The notes under the pieces are model-generated. The model ran no database searches, was not told the DNA's origin, and was given only the letters and a program-made list of their open reading frames with translations. Positions 53,400 to 63,270 of a stretch of DNA of 64,000 bases are shown piece by piece. Each line of letters starts with the position of its first letter. The first letter of the stretch is position 1. The position numbers and the translations under genes are program-made. This DNA comes from Microdochium bolleyi (lineage: Eukaryota; Ascomycota; Sordariomycetes; Xylariales; Microdochiaceae): NCBI GenBank assembly GCA_001566295.1, contig KQ964255.1, forward strand, positions 868,001 through 932,000, given 5' to 3'.

Positions 53400-55100
53400 T
53401 CATAATTCAGCACCAGGTTCCATAGTCCTCAGCATGGCGCTGACCAGGTGCAGACTGCCCGTGACTAGAACGACTGTCCTTCGGCCGCTTGTGCCTGCCT
53501 TGCTCGCCAGATCACTGACCTGCATCAAGGCTTCCATAACACTGCTCGTGACGAAGCATTTTGTTAAGGGCGATAGTCCTTCCATACATCGCAGTGCTGT
53601 TTGCTGCACTGACACATCTCGCGGTGCTTCCCCGTGCAGGGCAGGACGCGGCTCATTCGTCGTGAAAATAGCATGTTCGAAACATGTCTGGCCTGCCTGA
53701 TCCTTCGTGCCGCGGATCAGTTCCTGCAATAGCTTCGACACATCTCGGTCTTGCTGGTTGAACACCAGTATCGTCTGTGGATTTTCACTGTCTGCAACCT
53801 GTGTAGCGAACCACTCCGCGGTACCTTGTAAACTCTCCGAGGTGTGTGCGCCGTCGATATACCACGTCGTGGAACCGTCGTGGCGAGTTTCACAGCGGCC
53901 CCGGAGATTTGCCTGTCTCAGCCCAGTTGTGCAGATCTCGGGGACCTCACGAAGCCACTGTATAGACTCTTCTGGTCTCCTCAAAGACGGATCAAGAACA
54001 GCCAGATGCTCCATCGCAGCTCCTACAGCGAGTGCTTGATTGTACTTTTGAAAGTGACCTGCAAGGCTTTGCGCGGCTCTGCTGCGGTGTACGCCGCCCC
54101 AGGCCTGTACCTCGCCGTCCGGGACTTCTACAAGCGGTGCTTGTGCTTCATGTGCCCTCTGACGCAAGGTAGCCATGGCTTGTCGTTCGCTATCGCTGCT
54201 AGCAAGCTGTCTGGTGAAACACTTCCGTCCCTGCTTGCAGATGCCGGCCTTGTGCCACGCAATCTCTGGCAAGGTCCGCCCCAGCATGCCGACGTGGTCG
54301 ATACCAAGCTGTGTGACGATAGTCGCTGTGACAGCCTCCTGTGGTATTACGTTGGTAGAGTCGTACTGCCCACCGATCCCGCATTCAATGATGGCACTAT
54401 GGACCCGTTCTTGTAGAAAGACGTGGAATGCCATGATGGTGAGGAAGCGGAAGTAAAACGGCTTGGTCCCGGGACCCTCGAGATCTTCGTCAGAAATGTC
54501 AAGATCGTCTTTGAGAGACTTGGATCGCGCTGATGCCGTGAATGCATCCCAGACCTCAAAGAAGTACCGCGCAAATTGGTCCTGGCTGATGGGCTCTCCA
54601 TCGAGCTGGATCCGCTCACGGACGGTGATAAGGTGAGGAGACGTGTAGGTGCCGACACGGCCAACCACGCAACGAGCCTCGGGCTGTGTCAGGATTGAGG
54701 TCAAGTAAGCACATACGGAGCCTTTGCCTTTGGTCCCGGCAACGTGTATGCACCTCAACCTGGTCAGATCTTGGACTGTTAGCCCAGCGCGCTCCAGCCA
54801 CGCCAGCATTTCGGGGATTGCGAGGGCATTGAGATCCACCGGCTTGCCATTGTCGCCAGTCGACGCTGTTGCCAAGTTGGGGGGATCAAAGAGTGACGTG
54901 ATTGCTTTGTTCGACTGCAGCGAGGCCAGCCGCAACAGCGCCCCATCGTAGGTGCGGGCCATGGCACGGTCGGACGCGAAGTGCAACAACCGCCACTTGG
55001 ACGCGATAGTTGTAGCCGAGGGGTATGGCCGCGAGAAGAAAGATGATGAGAGACGCCTGTGGCTACAAGTCACGAGGCGATTATGCAGCCTGGCGAGCAT
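53400..55100 (-). CDS. Folylpolyglutamate synthase, paralogue B (intronless)
   Basis: A second folylpolyglutamate synthase, 566 aa in one exon. The first 46 residues (MLARLHNRLVTCSHRRLSSS.. to ..FASDRA) form a mitochondrial leader. A second Met (MARTYDGALLRLASLQSN) would start a cytosolic form. The fold shows HVAGTKGKGSVCAYLTSIL, GTYTSPHLITVRERI, FARYFFEVWDAF, HSAIIECGIGGQYDSTNVI, GIDHVGMLGRTLPEIAWHKAGICK, WYIDGAHTSESLQGTAEWF and TGSLHLVSAMLRTM. The ATP P-loop, the folate-binding regions and the Mg ligands' context are all intact, so it should be active. It differs strongly in sequence from paralogue A and lacks the polyserine loop and the intron. A division of labour between the two is inferred. 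Confidence 0.95.
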   Translation of the reverse strand: MLARLHNRLVTCSHRRLSSSFFSRPYPSATTIASKWRLLHFASDRAMARTYDGALLRLASLQSNKAITSLFDPPNLATASTGDNGKPVDLNALAIPEMLAWLERAGLTVQDLTRLRCIHVAGTKGKGSVCAYLTSILTQPEARCVVGRVGTYTSPHLITVRERIQLDGEPISQDQFARYFFEVWDAFTASARSKSLKDDLDISDEDLEGPGTKPFYFRFLTIMAFHVFLQERVHSAIIECGIGGQYDSTNVIPQEAVTATIVTQLGIDHVGMLGRTLPEIAWHKAGICKQGRKCFTRQLASSDSERQAMATLRQRAHEAQAPLVEVPDGEVQAWGGVHRSRAAQSLAGHFQKYNQALAVGAAMEHLAVLDPSLRRPEESIQWLREVPEICTTGLRQANLRGRCETRHDGSTTWYIDGAHTSESLQGTAEWFATQVADSENPQTILVFNQQDRDVSKLLQELIRGTKDQAGQTCFEHAIFTTNEPRPALHGEAPRDVSVQQTALRCMEGLSPLTKCFVTSSVMEALMQVSDLASKAGTSGRRTVVLVTGSLHLVSAMLRTMEPGAEL

Positions 55101-55488
55101 GGCGCGGCATGATGGCTAGAGGATGGAGGGCTGGTGAGCTGGGAAGAAAGATGAGGTAGTGGGTGCGTGCAGCTGTCAGAAAGCCCAGCCCAAGACAATG
55201 AATGTGTCGTGCTCCGCCCTGCGATCTGCCGGCCAGCTTGCGTCGATCTCTTGTTGCGGGGGACACCCTCTCACAGCATGATTTGCAGACAAGGGCAGGA
55301 ACTCATTGTCGGTCGGACTGACGCGGATTGTAACATCTCTGATGTGCGTTGGCTGGGAGCAGGAGAATCTACTTCACGGTGTTGGTATCGCACTCCAGTC
55401 GTCCACGGGTTTGATGTACCCCGCCATTGGCGTTGGGTCGGGCTCCTGCAGCCACGGGCACACTGCCTCTGCACGCCATCACTGCAGG
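55101..55488. other. Intergenic region upstream of FPGS paralogue B
   Basis: 388 bp between the FPGS-B start and the stop of the Rieske gene on the same strand. A plus-strand frame through it (55167-55616) is an antisense artefact. Confidence 0.4.
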
Positions 55489-56132
55489 TCAACCCATCCT
55501 CTGCTTCCGCCGCACCCACACCTCGTGCTCCTCGGACAGCGACACAGCAGCGGAACGGCCGTCCACTGCAGGGCCCAGTCCTCCCGGGGGACGCAGCTGG
55601 ACCTCCCATAGCTTGAGCCGGTAGTTGCCCCGGTCTGCACGCCCTGAGAAGAGATCAAAGGACCATCCGTGCTTGGGGCACGTCAGGCCGGCGCTCAGCA
55701 CGATGCCAAAGTCCTCAATGTCAAACGGCGCCCCGTTGGACAGCGGGTAGGACGAGTGAGGGCATTTCTGTGCAACGGTCCGTGTAAGAAGGACTGGTGA
55801 TGGCTAGCCCAGTAGCAGCCCGGATAGGAACAAGGCCGACTCACATTGTCGACGGCGTGGAACTTGCCCCGATACCGGAAAACAAGCACCTGGTCCTGCA
55901 GAGCCCCCGCCAGTGATGCCTCTTGGGGGTCCTCGACCTCGGTCATCACGTTCGGCCTGGGTGCGTCCGGAGGAGATATCTCAAAGACCTTGCAAGGCGG
56001 GCCGTGGCCGTCTTGGGTGCACGTGGCCAGCGTGGTTGCGCCGGATTCGGAGATGTTAGGAAAGGACGACGTGCTGCCGACGTGGAACCACGCAGCGGCC
56101 GCCCTCGAGGGCACGCTGAACGGCACCGCCAT
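55489..56132 (-). CDS. Small Rieske [2Fe-2S] protein
   Basis: A soluble Rieske-type iron-sulfur protein of 188 aa. Exon 1 (56132-55845) starts MAVPFSVPSRAAAAWFHVGS and leads through EASLAGALQDQVLVFRYRGKFHAVDN. A 77-nt intron (55768-55844) joins to KCPHSSYPLSNGAPFDIEDFGIVLSAGLTCPKHGWSFDLFSGR in exon 2 (55767-55489). The cluster ligands C-x-H (Cys98, His100) and C-x2-H (Cys126, His129) are present. No catalytic oxygenase domain and no membrane anchor are seen, so this is a stand-alone Rieske ferredoxin-like protein, perhaps an electron carrier. Related small Rieske proteins occur widely in fungi with unknown partners. Confidence 0.88.
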
Positions 56133-57334
56133 GGCCGCCAACTCACTTGAGACTCGCGTGCTCGTGCTGGCGTCGGATGCGTCGTGGTGGGGGGTGAGCT
56201 GCTGGGATTTGTCGGGCTCTCGATGCCTCCCACCCAGATCTACAAGGCAGGCAGGCCAAGCAGGGCGCGGCAGCGGGTGGGTAGGTGGGTCGTGCCTGAC
56301 CACATCACTCGTGCTTTCCCCTTCGGGCGATTTGGAACTTAGAAGACTTCGTGACTTATTCCTATCCCGCCCGGCCTCAGCGCTCAACCCCCACGTCGCC
56401 GTCTCGAGAGCCCGTTGTTGTGCCCTCGCTCCATCATGAGAGTATCTTCGACTACGCCGGCATACACCTCTCTACCTGCAACAACGGCCAAGGCTGTGTT
56501 GCCACAGGCTTACAGCACAAATGTCACAGGCCGAAGAGCTTCCATCTCGTCGCTCACCACCAGCGTCACCCTTACAATGCTCCTCTCTACTCGGACCATG
56601 ACGCCTATACCATAGGGGTATGCCTGGATGCAGCACAGAATTTTTCCTGCGGCCACCCGTCTTGAGGTGGCATGTGGACGCCACGAGCACTGCGGAGACG
56701 GAGAACCCTGATGGCTCGCCCGCTGGACCCCTGCCCCTCCACGACCACGTACTGCTATATGCGAGGGTGTGGCTACGATTCTGAGGCGGACTGCTTGGTT
56801 TCTTCTGGAAAGAATCACAGAGAAACAAGTTGGTAGACCAGCTCGTCCCTCCATGACATGACCCGCATCCGGCATAGGCCACTTGATGAAATGAACTCCT
56901 TCGACAACAAGGCCATGTTCCGCTCCCAGACACGCGGCCCGGCCCGGGCCTACCGAGCCTTGCTGTCACACTCTCGCCAGCTAGGGATACGAGCAACGCT
57001 GATATCTGAACGCTCGTGGACGCCCTTTTTCAAGCTTGTCCTGACTCCTCTCTTTCGCCTCGCCGGGCGGGGCAGTCGCCCACAGCCGCCTTGAACAACT
57101 CATGCAGCACAAGGATCACGCAGTAGTCATCGGCCGTTTTCGCAGATGACTACTCTGGGTTCCGTATGATTGGACAGACGTAGATCGTGTTACACGTTGG
57201 CAGTGATGCTCTACGTTTGCCCCCACGCTCCATGACTTATTCTGGCTGCTGCTGCTAATTTCCTTCGATACTCAAAACTGTACAACCCCAGAACAGCTTT
57301 GGAAGCACTTCATCTTCTGCACAACGAGCTCGTA
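56133..57334. promoter_or_regulatory. 1.2-kb divergent interval, Rieske protein / nicotianamine synthase
   Basis: Contains the promoters of two divergent metal-related genes. A 174-codon minus-strand frame (56472-56996) is Ser/Gly/Cys-rich and not gene-like. No clear ATCWGATAA iron-regulator site was seen by eye. Confidence 0.4.
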
Positions 57335-58536
57335 ATGACTTCCATCACTTCTTCGTGGCGTTACAAGTTTGCGGCCCTTCAACGGAAGGTGAACTCGCGG
57401 GCTCAGCCGTTGAGGTTTGGCAAACCAGAGATCAATGTCAGCGCGGCGGTCCACATTGTGGACTCTATCGTCGAGGCCCACGGGCAATTGACAACATTAC
57501 CAAGCCTCGCTCCCGGTGAGCCAATCAATACAATTCTCACCCGGCTGGTTTCGACTTGCTGCGAGATTCATGCTCCAGAAGTCATCACTGCTGTACGTTC
57601 GGCGCAACTTGGAGGAGCAGTGTTGGGGGGATAATGACAGAAGCCTAATGAACACGAGCACAGGTCCTCTCAACAGCGGTTGTTCAGGAACTGCTGCCTT
57701 CCCTTCGACAGCTCTGTGGCGAGTCCGAGTGTCATCTGGAGACCCATTGGGCCGAGTACATAGGAAATGCCGCCACGACGTCAGAGGCGCGCTCGCGTCT
57801 GAAGGAATTCCCGTACCAGCAGAACTATGTCGACCTCACTCGCCTGGAGCTTGCGGCACTGCACGCGGCTACGAGCACATTGCCACGCAGGATAGCCTTT
57901 ATTGGTTCTGGGCCTTTGCCACTGTCGTCGTTTTTCATGCTCGACTTGCTCCAGCAGTGGCTGCCCTCCCAACCATCCAACATGGGACGTCTCGATGAGC
58001 ACGTGGACAACAGCCCACTTTCCATACTCAACATTGATCACTCAAGAGCAGCCATCGCAGCTTCCTCTTTGCTGATATCGAAACTCCGCCCAGGAAGAGA
58101 GACAGACAGTGGCATCGATATCAACGATCCCGAGTCGGCCGTGACGACCGTCACGGGGGAGATGAAGTTCCTCTGCGAGGAGGCTGGCATGACCGACCTC
58201 AAGACCTTCGATACGGTGTTCCTGGCTGCCCTCGTTGGGCAGACACAAGCCGAGAAGGAGCATCTCATGCTGCAGGTCGTGTCGAAAATGAGGCCTGGTG
58301 CCACACTCGTGGTGCGCACGAGCTGGGGGCTCAGGACGTGCTTGTACCCTGTATGTAAACCACTTCACACCCTGGCTGGTCAGCACGTTTGGGTCTTCTT
58401 CTAACTTTTGCTGTTGCTCTTCATACAGGAGGTCGATATGACCACCGAGGCACTGTCTAGCCGGATCAGGGTGTGCTCCGTCGTCCACCCCTACAACGAA
58501 GTTGTCAATTCTATTATAGTCACGCAAGTGCGATGA
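57335..58536 (+). CDS. Nicotianamine synthase family protein
   Basis: A SAM-dependent enzyme that condenses aminocarboxypropyl groups into nicotianamine-type metal chelators. Three exons close to 350 aa: 57335-57592, 57664-58350 and 58429-58536. Blocks seen are NVSAAVHIVDSIVEAHGQL, SLAPGEPINTILTRLVSTCC, RRIAFIGSGPLPLSSFFML (Rossmann SAM site), LSILNIDHSRAAIAASSLL, FDTVFLAALVGQTQAEKEHLM, MRPGATLVVRTSWGLRTCLYP and VCSVVHPYNEVVNSIIVTQ. These match plant and fungal NAS over the full length. The ATG at 57335 was chosen because the frame upstream has no ATG. Fungal nicotianamine synthases are known from Neurospora, so this is a plausible intracellular metal-homeostasis enzyme. Nothing nearby resembles a siderophore exporter. 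Confidence 0.93.
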
Positions 58537-58816
58537 GGATTATACATGTTATCAGAGAGTGGTTCCTGCGATGTCTTCACAAATCTAGGGCATTTTCTGC
58601 GGTGTTGGGGCTTTTTCTGGGCAACCACTCCCCTCGTCGTTGTTGATTAAGACCGGTAGCTCGAATTCGCGCAAGGCCACTTGTACCTAGATCTGACACC
58701 TATCGTCACATTAAGTTCGCATCCACTATGAGGTTTCCCGCAGATGTAGAACTTTCCTATTACTAAAAGCTCCCACATGACCCACGGCAACCGACCCCGA
58801 GATTGCACTTGAATGC
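58537..58816. other. Convergent 3' intergenic region
   Basis: 280 bp between the stops of the nicotianamine synthase (+) and PIG-U (-). It is 3' UTR sequence, with nothing else seen. Confidence 0.4.
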
Positions 58817-60235
58817 CTATATCTGCTTGATCTCCTTGCCCACCATTTCTGGGCGCTCCACTTCCCACTCGTCCCTTAGAGCAGCGAAAGTCAGGTCGCT
58901 GACGAGCAAGCTCTGACCCAAGCTCCACACCAGAGTAATGGCATAGAAGAAGTTGGCGTTGCCACTGCCGGCATAGATCCATAGGTGATAGAATGTGGGA
59001 CCCAGGAAAGAACCGTAAAGCATGGCAGCCGCAATGACAAAATTGTATCGCATCAACGGAAATAGATGGCGAAACAGGGGAACAAGGCCGAAAAACAAGC
59101 TGGTGTCTGCAATGCTTGGGTAGGGTTTGAAGATGCCGAAGATTCCCAGCAGAAGGGTCAGCACTGTTAGTGGCTGGGTTCGCATGCGAATCGTCAAGCC
59201 TCCCACATAGGAGGCTAGGTGCAGCCAGAAGACAGCCAGGAAGAACGACCTAAAGCTGTCAAACATCTCAATAAAAAAATACCACCAAAGCCCCGAATTC
59301 GGTGTTAGATCATTGAGTGTCAGTTGAATCCCATATGTCGAGCTGAGAAACTCCCAGGAGCCCGTCAGGAGGTAAGAGAACAGGAACAACAGGCCATTGA
59401 ACCCGCCAACAATCCCCGTGCTTGCAGCTGCGAAGACGGATAGCTTCGAGTCCTTGTTAAACGGCAGCTGCCGATCGTACGCCAGCAGCACCAACGGTGG
59501 GAGGAGCAGCACCGGGTACATTGATAAATATGCTGCAAACGACAGACACATGAGTGCAGTCAAGGGCTTCGCGGAAACGGCCTCTGCGACGGCATGCAGA
59601 ATCGCACATGTGGTGAAGACCGAGGTGGGACGGGCCAGGCATGTGGCAACAGTGTACGGGTTGAAGAGAAAACTAGAACGAGACGTCAGAACATCCGGAA
59701 TGAGAGCGTCCCTTGCTGGAGTGTAGTGATTCCTTACAGGGCAGCAATGACTGATCCACTCCATTGCCTGTCCTTTCGCGCAGATTTGTAGAGGCGCGAA
59801 GACGCAGCCTCGCCAGAGTCTGAGATCCGGCTTAGCGCATATGCGCTGAGGAGATCGACCGCGATGTAGAGTAGGTTGGTGAAAATTGGCCAGGTTTGGG
59901 GATCCGGCAAGACGGAAAAGAGCGGCAGTAATAATGGCGCCTGGTGGTAGACACCACCGTCGTATGGCGATACATTATGATTATACAAGTAGAGTCCCTC
60001 GAGGACTACGATGTTGATATTTGGTGTCAGCTTGCTTGAATTGCATAGGGCTTCCGAGGGTGGCATTCGCGGAGCACATACACCGCTTGAAGCTGTTTAC
60101 GGGAGTTGAGATCTCGACGCGATCCGCGAGAATGCCAGGTAGTGTTGGGAAGAAGAGGAAGAGAGCGAGCCGGAGCACTGCAGCGGCGGCGTAGACGCCT
60201 ACGCGGCTCTGGAGTTGCGGTTTATTGTCGGCCAT
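58817..60235 (-). CDS. GPI transamidase subunit PIG-U (Gab1/Cdc91)
   Basis: A multi-span ER membrane subunit of the complex that attaches GPI anchors to proteins. Three exons close to 425 aa: 60235-60082, 60005-59738 and 59672-58817. The start MADNKPQLQSRVGVYAAAAVLRLALFLFF is the first span. Junction 1 restores FKR-FLEGLYLYNHNVSPYDGGVYHQAPLLL, the family signature. Junction 2 restores AAL-FLFNPYTVATCLARPTSVF. Further blocks are WEFLSSTYGIQLTLNDLTPNSGLWWYFFIEMFDSFRSFF and FGIFKPYPSIADTSLFFGLVPLF, then ..TFYHLWIYAGSGNANFFYAIT. About eight to ten hydrophobic spans are visible. The call is secure from the signature block. Confidence 0.95.
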
Positions 60236-60812
60236 TGTACAATTCCATCGTCGAGGGGGCGTGGAGAGCGTTTGTAGCGCGCGGGGGGTGAGCCGACTGG
60301 CGAAACTTGGTCCAAAGACAAGCCGTGGTCGCAATCCGTCTGGGACGCTCTCAGTGAAGCGATTCGATGGAGGCCTCGCGCGGGCAGAGGTGTGCTGGCC
60401 GCAGGCTCGTCGGTGGATGGCGATGTCGTTGATGGGGTTTGATGGGGATGGAGCTACAGGTAGTTCCACGTAGCACTTGCTTACCGGGCACAGCTTTCCC
60501 GCCGCGTGCGGCGGCTCAACCGGCGCGACCCCTGACACCTCCCCTCCACTCCCGCTGGGTAAGGCGGGGCGGTGGACCCTGCAGCGGGCGTGGCGCATCA
60601 CGTCCGATAAGATAGTCCCGACCCTTTATCGATAAAAGAAAAAAAGTCCAGAAGGCTGGGTCACGGCGCCAGGACCCTACTGGTCGAGGTCGAGGGCGAC
60701 GGGCTTTTCCTTGCCTCTGCCGGCGCATCGTAACTGCTCCTCTCGCCCATCAGCCCGCGACAACTTCCGCATCGCAGACTCCCACACCACCTCAGTCTGC
60801 ACCACCGCTACC
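60236..60812. promoter_or_regulatory. Divergent promoter interval, PIG-U / Pescadillo
   Basis: 577 bp between divergent starts. The Pescadillo side carries a T/A-rich element with an A-tract (ATCGATAAAAGAAAAAAAG, about 60,628-60,646) and a C-rich leader before the ATG context ACCATGG. Confidence 0.45.
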
Positions 60813-62854
60813 ATGGCAGGCGAAAGAAAGAAGAAGGGCACTTCGGGCAACGCCAAGAACTACATCACCCGAACCCAGGCTGTCAAGAAGCTGCAGCTCA
60901 GCCTCCCTGACTTTCGCAAGCTATGCATCTGGAAAGGGTATGTTGCGACTATGCACCTGTGTTACTGGCCCTTCACATGCTAACCCGCTTGGTTCTCAGA
61001 ATCTTCCCTCGTGAACCACGTAACCGGCGCAAGGCTTCCAAGAGCTCGACCGCATCGACAACTTTCTACTACACCAAGGACATCCAGTACCTCCTGCACG
61101 AGCCTCTCCTCCAGAAGTTCCGTGATCAGAAGGTCCTCGAGAAGAAGATCTCCCGCGCCTTGGGGCGTGGCGATGTCACTGACGCTTCTCGGCTCGAGCG
61201 CAATGCAGCACGCCCCGAAAAGACTGGCAAGCCGCGATACACCCTTGACCATGTCATCCGCGAGCGATACCCGACCTTCGTCGACGCTGTCCGCGACCTA
61301 GACGACTGCCTGTCCATGCTCTTCCTCTTTGCCAATCTCCCCTCCACGGCAGCTGTCCCCGCCAAGATGGTCGCAAAGTGCGAGCGCTTGTGTCTCGAGT
61401 TCCAGCACTACATCATTGTTTCACATAGTCTGCAGAAGTCGTTCCTCTCTATCAAGGGAATTTACTACCAAGCCAACATCCAGGGCGAGGATGTCTTGTG
61501 GCTGGTACCGTACAAGTTCAACCAGCGCGTTGTTGGCGACATCGATTTCCGAATCATGGGCACCTTTGTTGAGTTCTACATGACTCTACTAAAGTTCATC
61601 AATTTCCGCCTGTACACCGCTGCCGGCCTGAAGTACCCGCCTGTATTCGACCAGGCCAAGGATGATCTGGCTGGAGAGCTTGGCGCTTTCAAGCTCGAAG
61701 GCAACCGCGCTTTGGTCGAGGGCGAGGAGGCGCCCAAGCAAATCACCAATGGTGAGAGCACAACGTCCGCTGGTCCTGATCCTAAGACGCAGGCCGCTGT
61801 CAACAAGCTTTTGAGCCAGATGAGACAAGAGGAAGATGGCTCCGAGGCTCAAGCCAAGGAGTCTGGCGCAGCAGAAGAGCAGGCCACAAATGCAATCGAT
61901 AAGTTCGAGCCAGCCGCCCCCGGAGGCGACATCCTGCCGCAGCCTGCTCTCAACGGCAACGACACTGGCTCGCTTTTCGCCAATTGCACGTTCTACCTGT
62001 CGAGAGAGACCCCTCGGCAGCCGATCGAGTTTATTCTGCGTGCTTTCGGTTGCAAGAGGATAGGTTGGGACGCCGTTCTCGGCGAGGGCGCGTACACCAC
62101 CAACGAGCTCGATCCGTCCATTACTCACCACATCGTCGACCGACCTATCCTGCAGGCTGCCAACGGAAATGGCGTGGCCGAAGACAATCAGACTGCTCAG
62201 AAGCTTGCCGCGAATCAGAGAGTACCTGGACGGACATACGTGCAACCTCAGTGGGTTTGGGATTCTATCAACGACGCAGAACTGAAGCGGCCCGATATGT
62301 ATGCTCCTGGAGCATCTCTGCCTCCTCACTTGAGCCCCTTCGTCAAGAGCACTCAGGGATCGTATGACCCTACTGTACCCTTGGAGGAGCAACAGACTGA
62401 GGCCGAGGCGTTGGCCGAGAGCGACGGCGAGGACGTCGGAGAAGATGCGGAAAACGACATGGACATCGCCGAGGACGACGAAGAGGATGAGGAGGATGAG
62501 GACGAGGCATTCGGAGGCTTCGGCGAGGATGAGGGCGATGATGCCGACGAGGGCGAGGAGCAGCTTTCGGAGATGCAACATCAAGAGGAGCTCGAAGCGG
62601 AGTTAGCAGGCAAGCCACTCAAGCGTGCGGCAGCGGCAACGCCGCAGAACAAGGCCAAGGCAGACGCGAGAAAGAAGCTCGCTGCGCAAGCTCGGGAGGA
62701 CGCCGAGGACCTTGAGCGTGCCAAGGGCATGCTCAGCAAGAAGAAGCGGAGACTGTATGACATGATGGAGTACACAAACAAGAAGAAGAGCGACCAGGAC
62801 AAGGTGCTCCGGGAGAAGAGGCGGAAGATTGAGAAGCAGAGAAGCAAGGCCTAA
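60813..62854 (+). CDS. NOP7: Pescadillo homologue (Nop7), 60S ribosome biogenesis factor
   Basis: A nucleolar scaffold of the PeBoW/Nop7-Erb1-Ytm1 complex needed for processing of 27S pre-rRNA. Exons 60813-60937 and 61000-62854 (62-nt intron) give 659 aa. The start MAGERKKKGTSGNAKNYITRTQAVKKLQLSLPDFRKLCIWKGIFPREP is the hallmark Pescadillo N-terminus. It is followed by YYTKDIQYLLHEPLL, RERYPTFVDAVRDLDDCLSML and SIKGIYYQANIQGEDVLWLVP. A BRCT domain lies at about 362-475 (GSLFANCTFYLSRETPRQP.. to ..WVWDSINDAELK). The C-terminus has a long Asp/Glu run and a Lys/Arg-rich coiled coil (LSKKKRRLYDMMEYTNKKK). All are family features. Confidence 0.97.
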
Positions 62855-63270
62855 GAACTCAGTGTCCTTTTGCTTGCCAATGTCTCGCAAAGAGCACTGG
62901 CTATCATACATGGCGTTAGAGCGGCGCATTGTAGTCCATTCAAAAGTAATGAGAGTATTTCGTCCTGCAAACTTCTACTTATCGGGACAAGATCTTGCTG
63001 GGACATTGCATCGTGAATGACATATTTAGCCTCGCTGTGACTTGTATTGGTGGCTCGGATTCCATCCGTAGATTGCATGCGGAGACTTGGGATCTGGCGA
63101 AGGCGAACTCCGTGGTACATCAATATGCACCGAGGCAGCGTGCGCATGGGGTTGCGGTGTGGTTGGGAGGGGGTTGGCTCCAAAAACAAAACTTCAAGCT
63201 TGTGGTGGTCTTGGACCAACCATTCCAAACTTGCCTCTCCACACCACCATGACGGCACTTCAACATCAAC
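62855..63270. other. Intergenic region between Pescadillo and the Rrn9-like gene
   Basis: 416 bp between two plus-strand genes, holding a 3' UTR and the downstream promoter. No repeat or RNA gene was recognised. Confidence 0.4.

Noticed and set aside
56472..56996. 174-codon minus-strand frame upstream of the Rieske gene
   Set aside because: Ser/Gly/Cys-rich with no domain and no splice logic, located in a divergent promoter interval.
61589..62584. 331-codon minus-strand open frame
   Set aside because: Antisense to Pescadillo. The Leu/Val-rich stretches mirror the acidic Asp/Glu run of the real protein.
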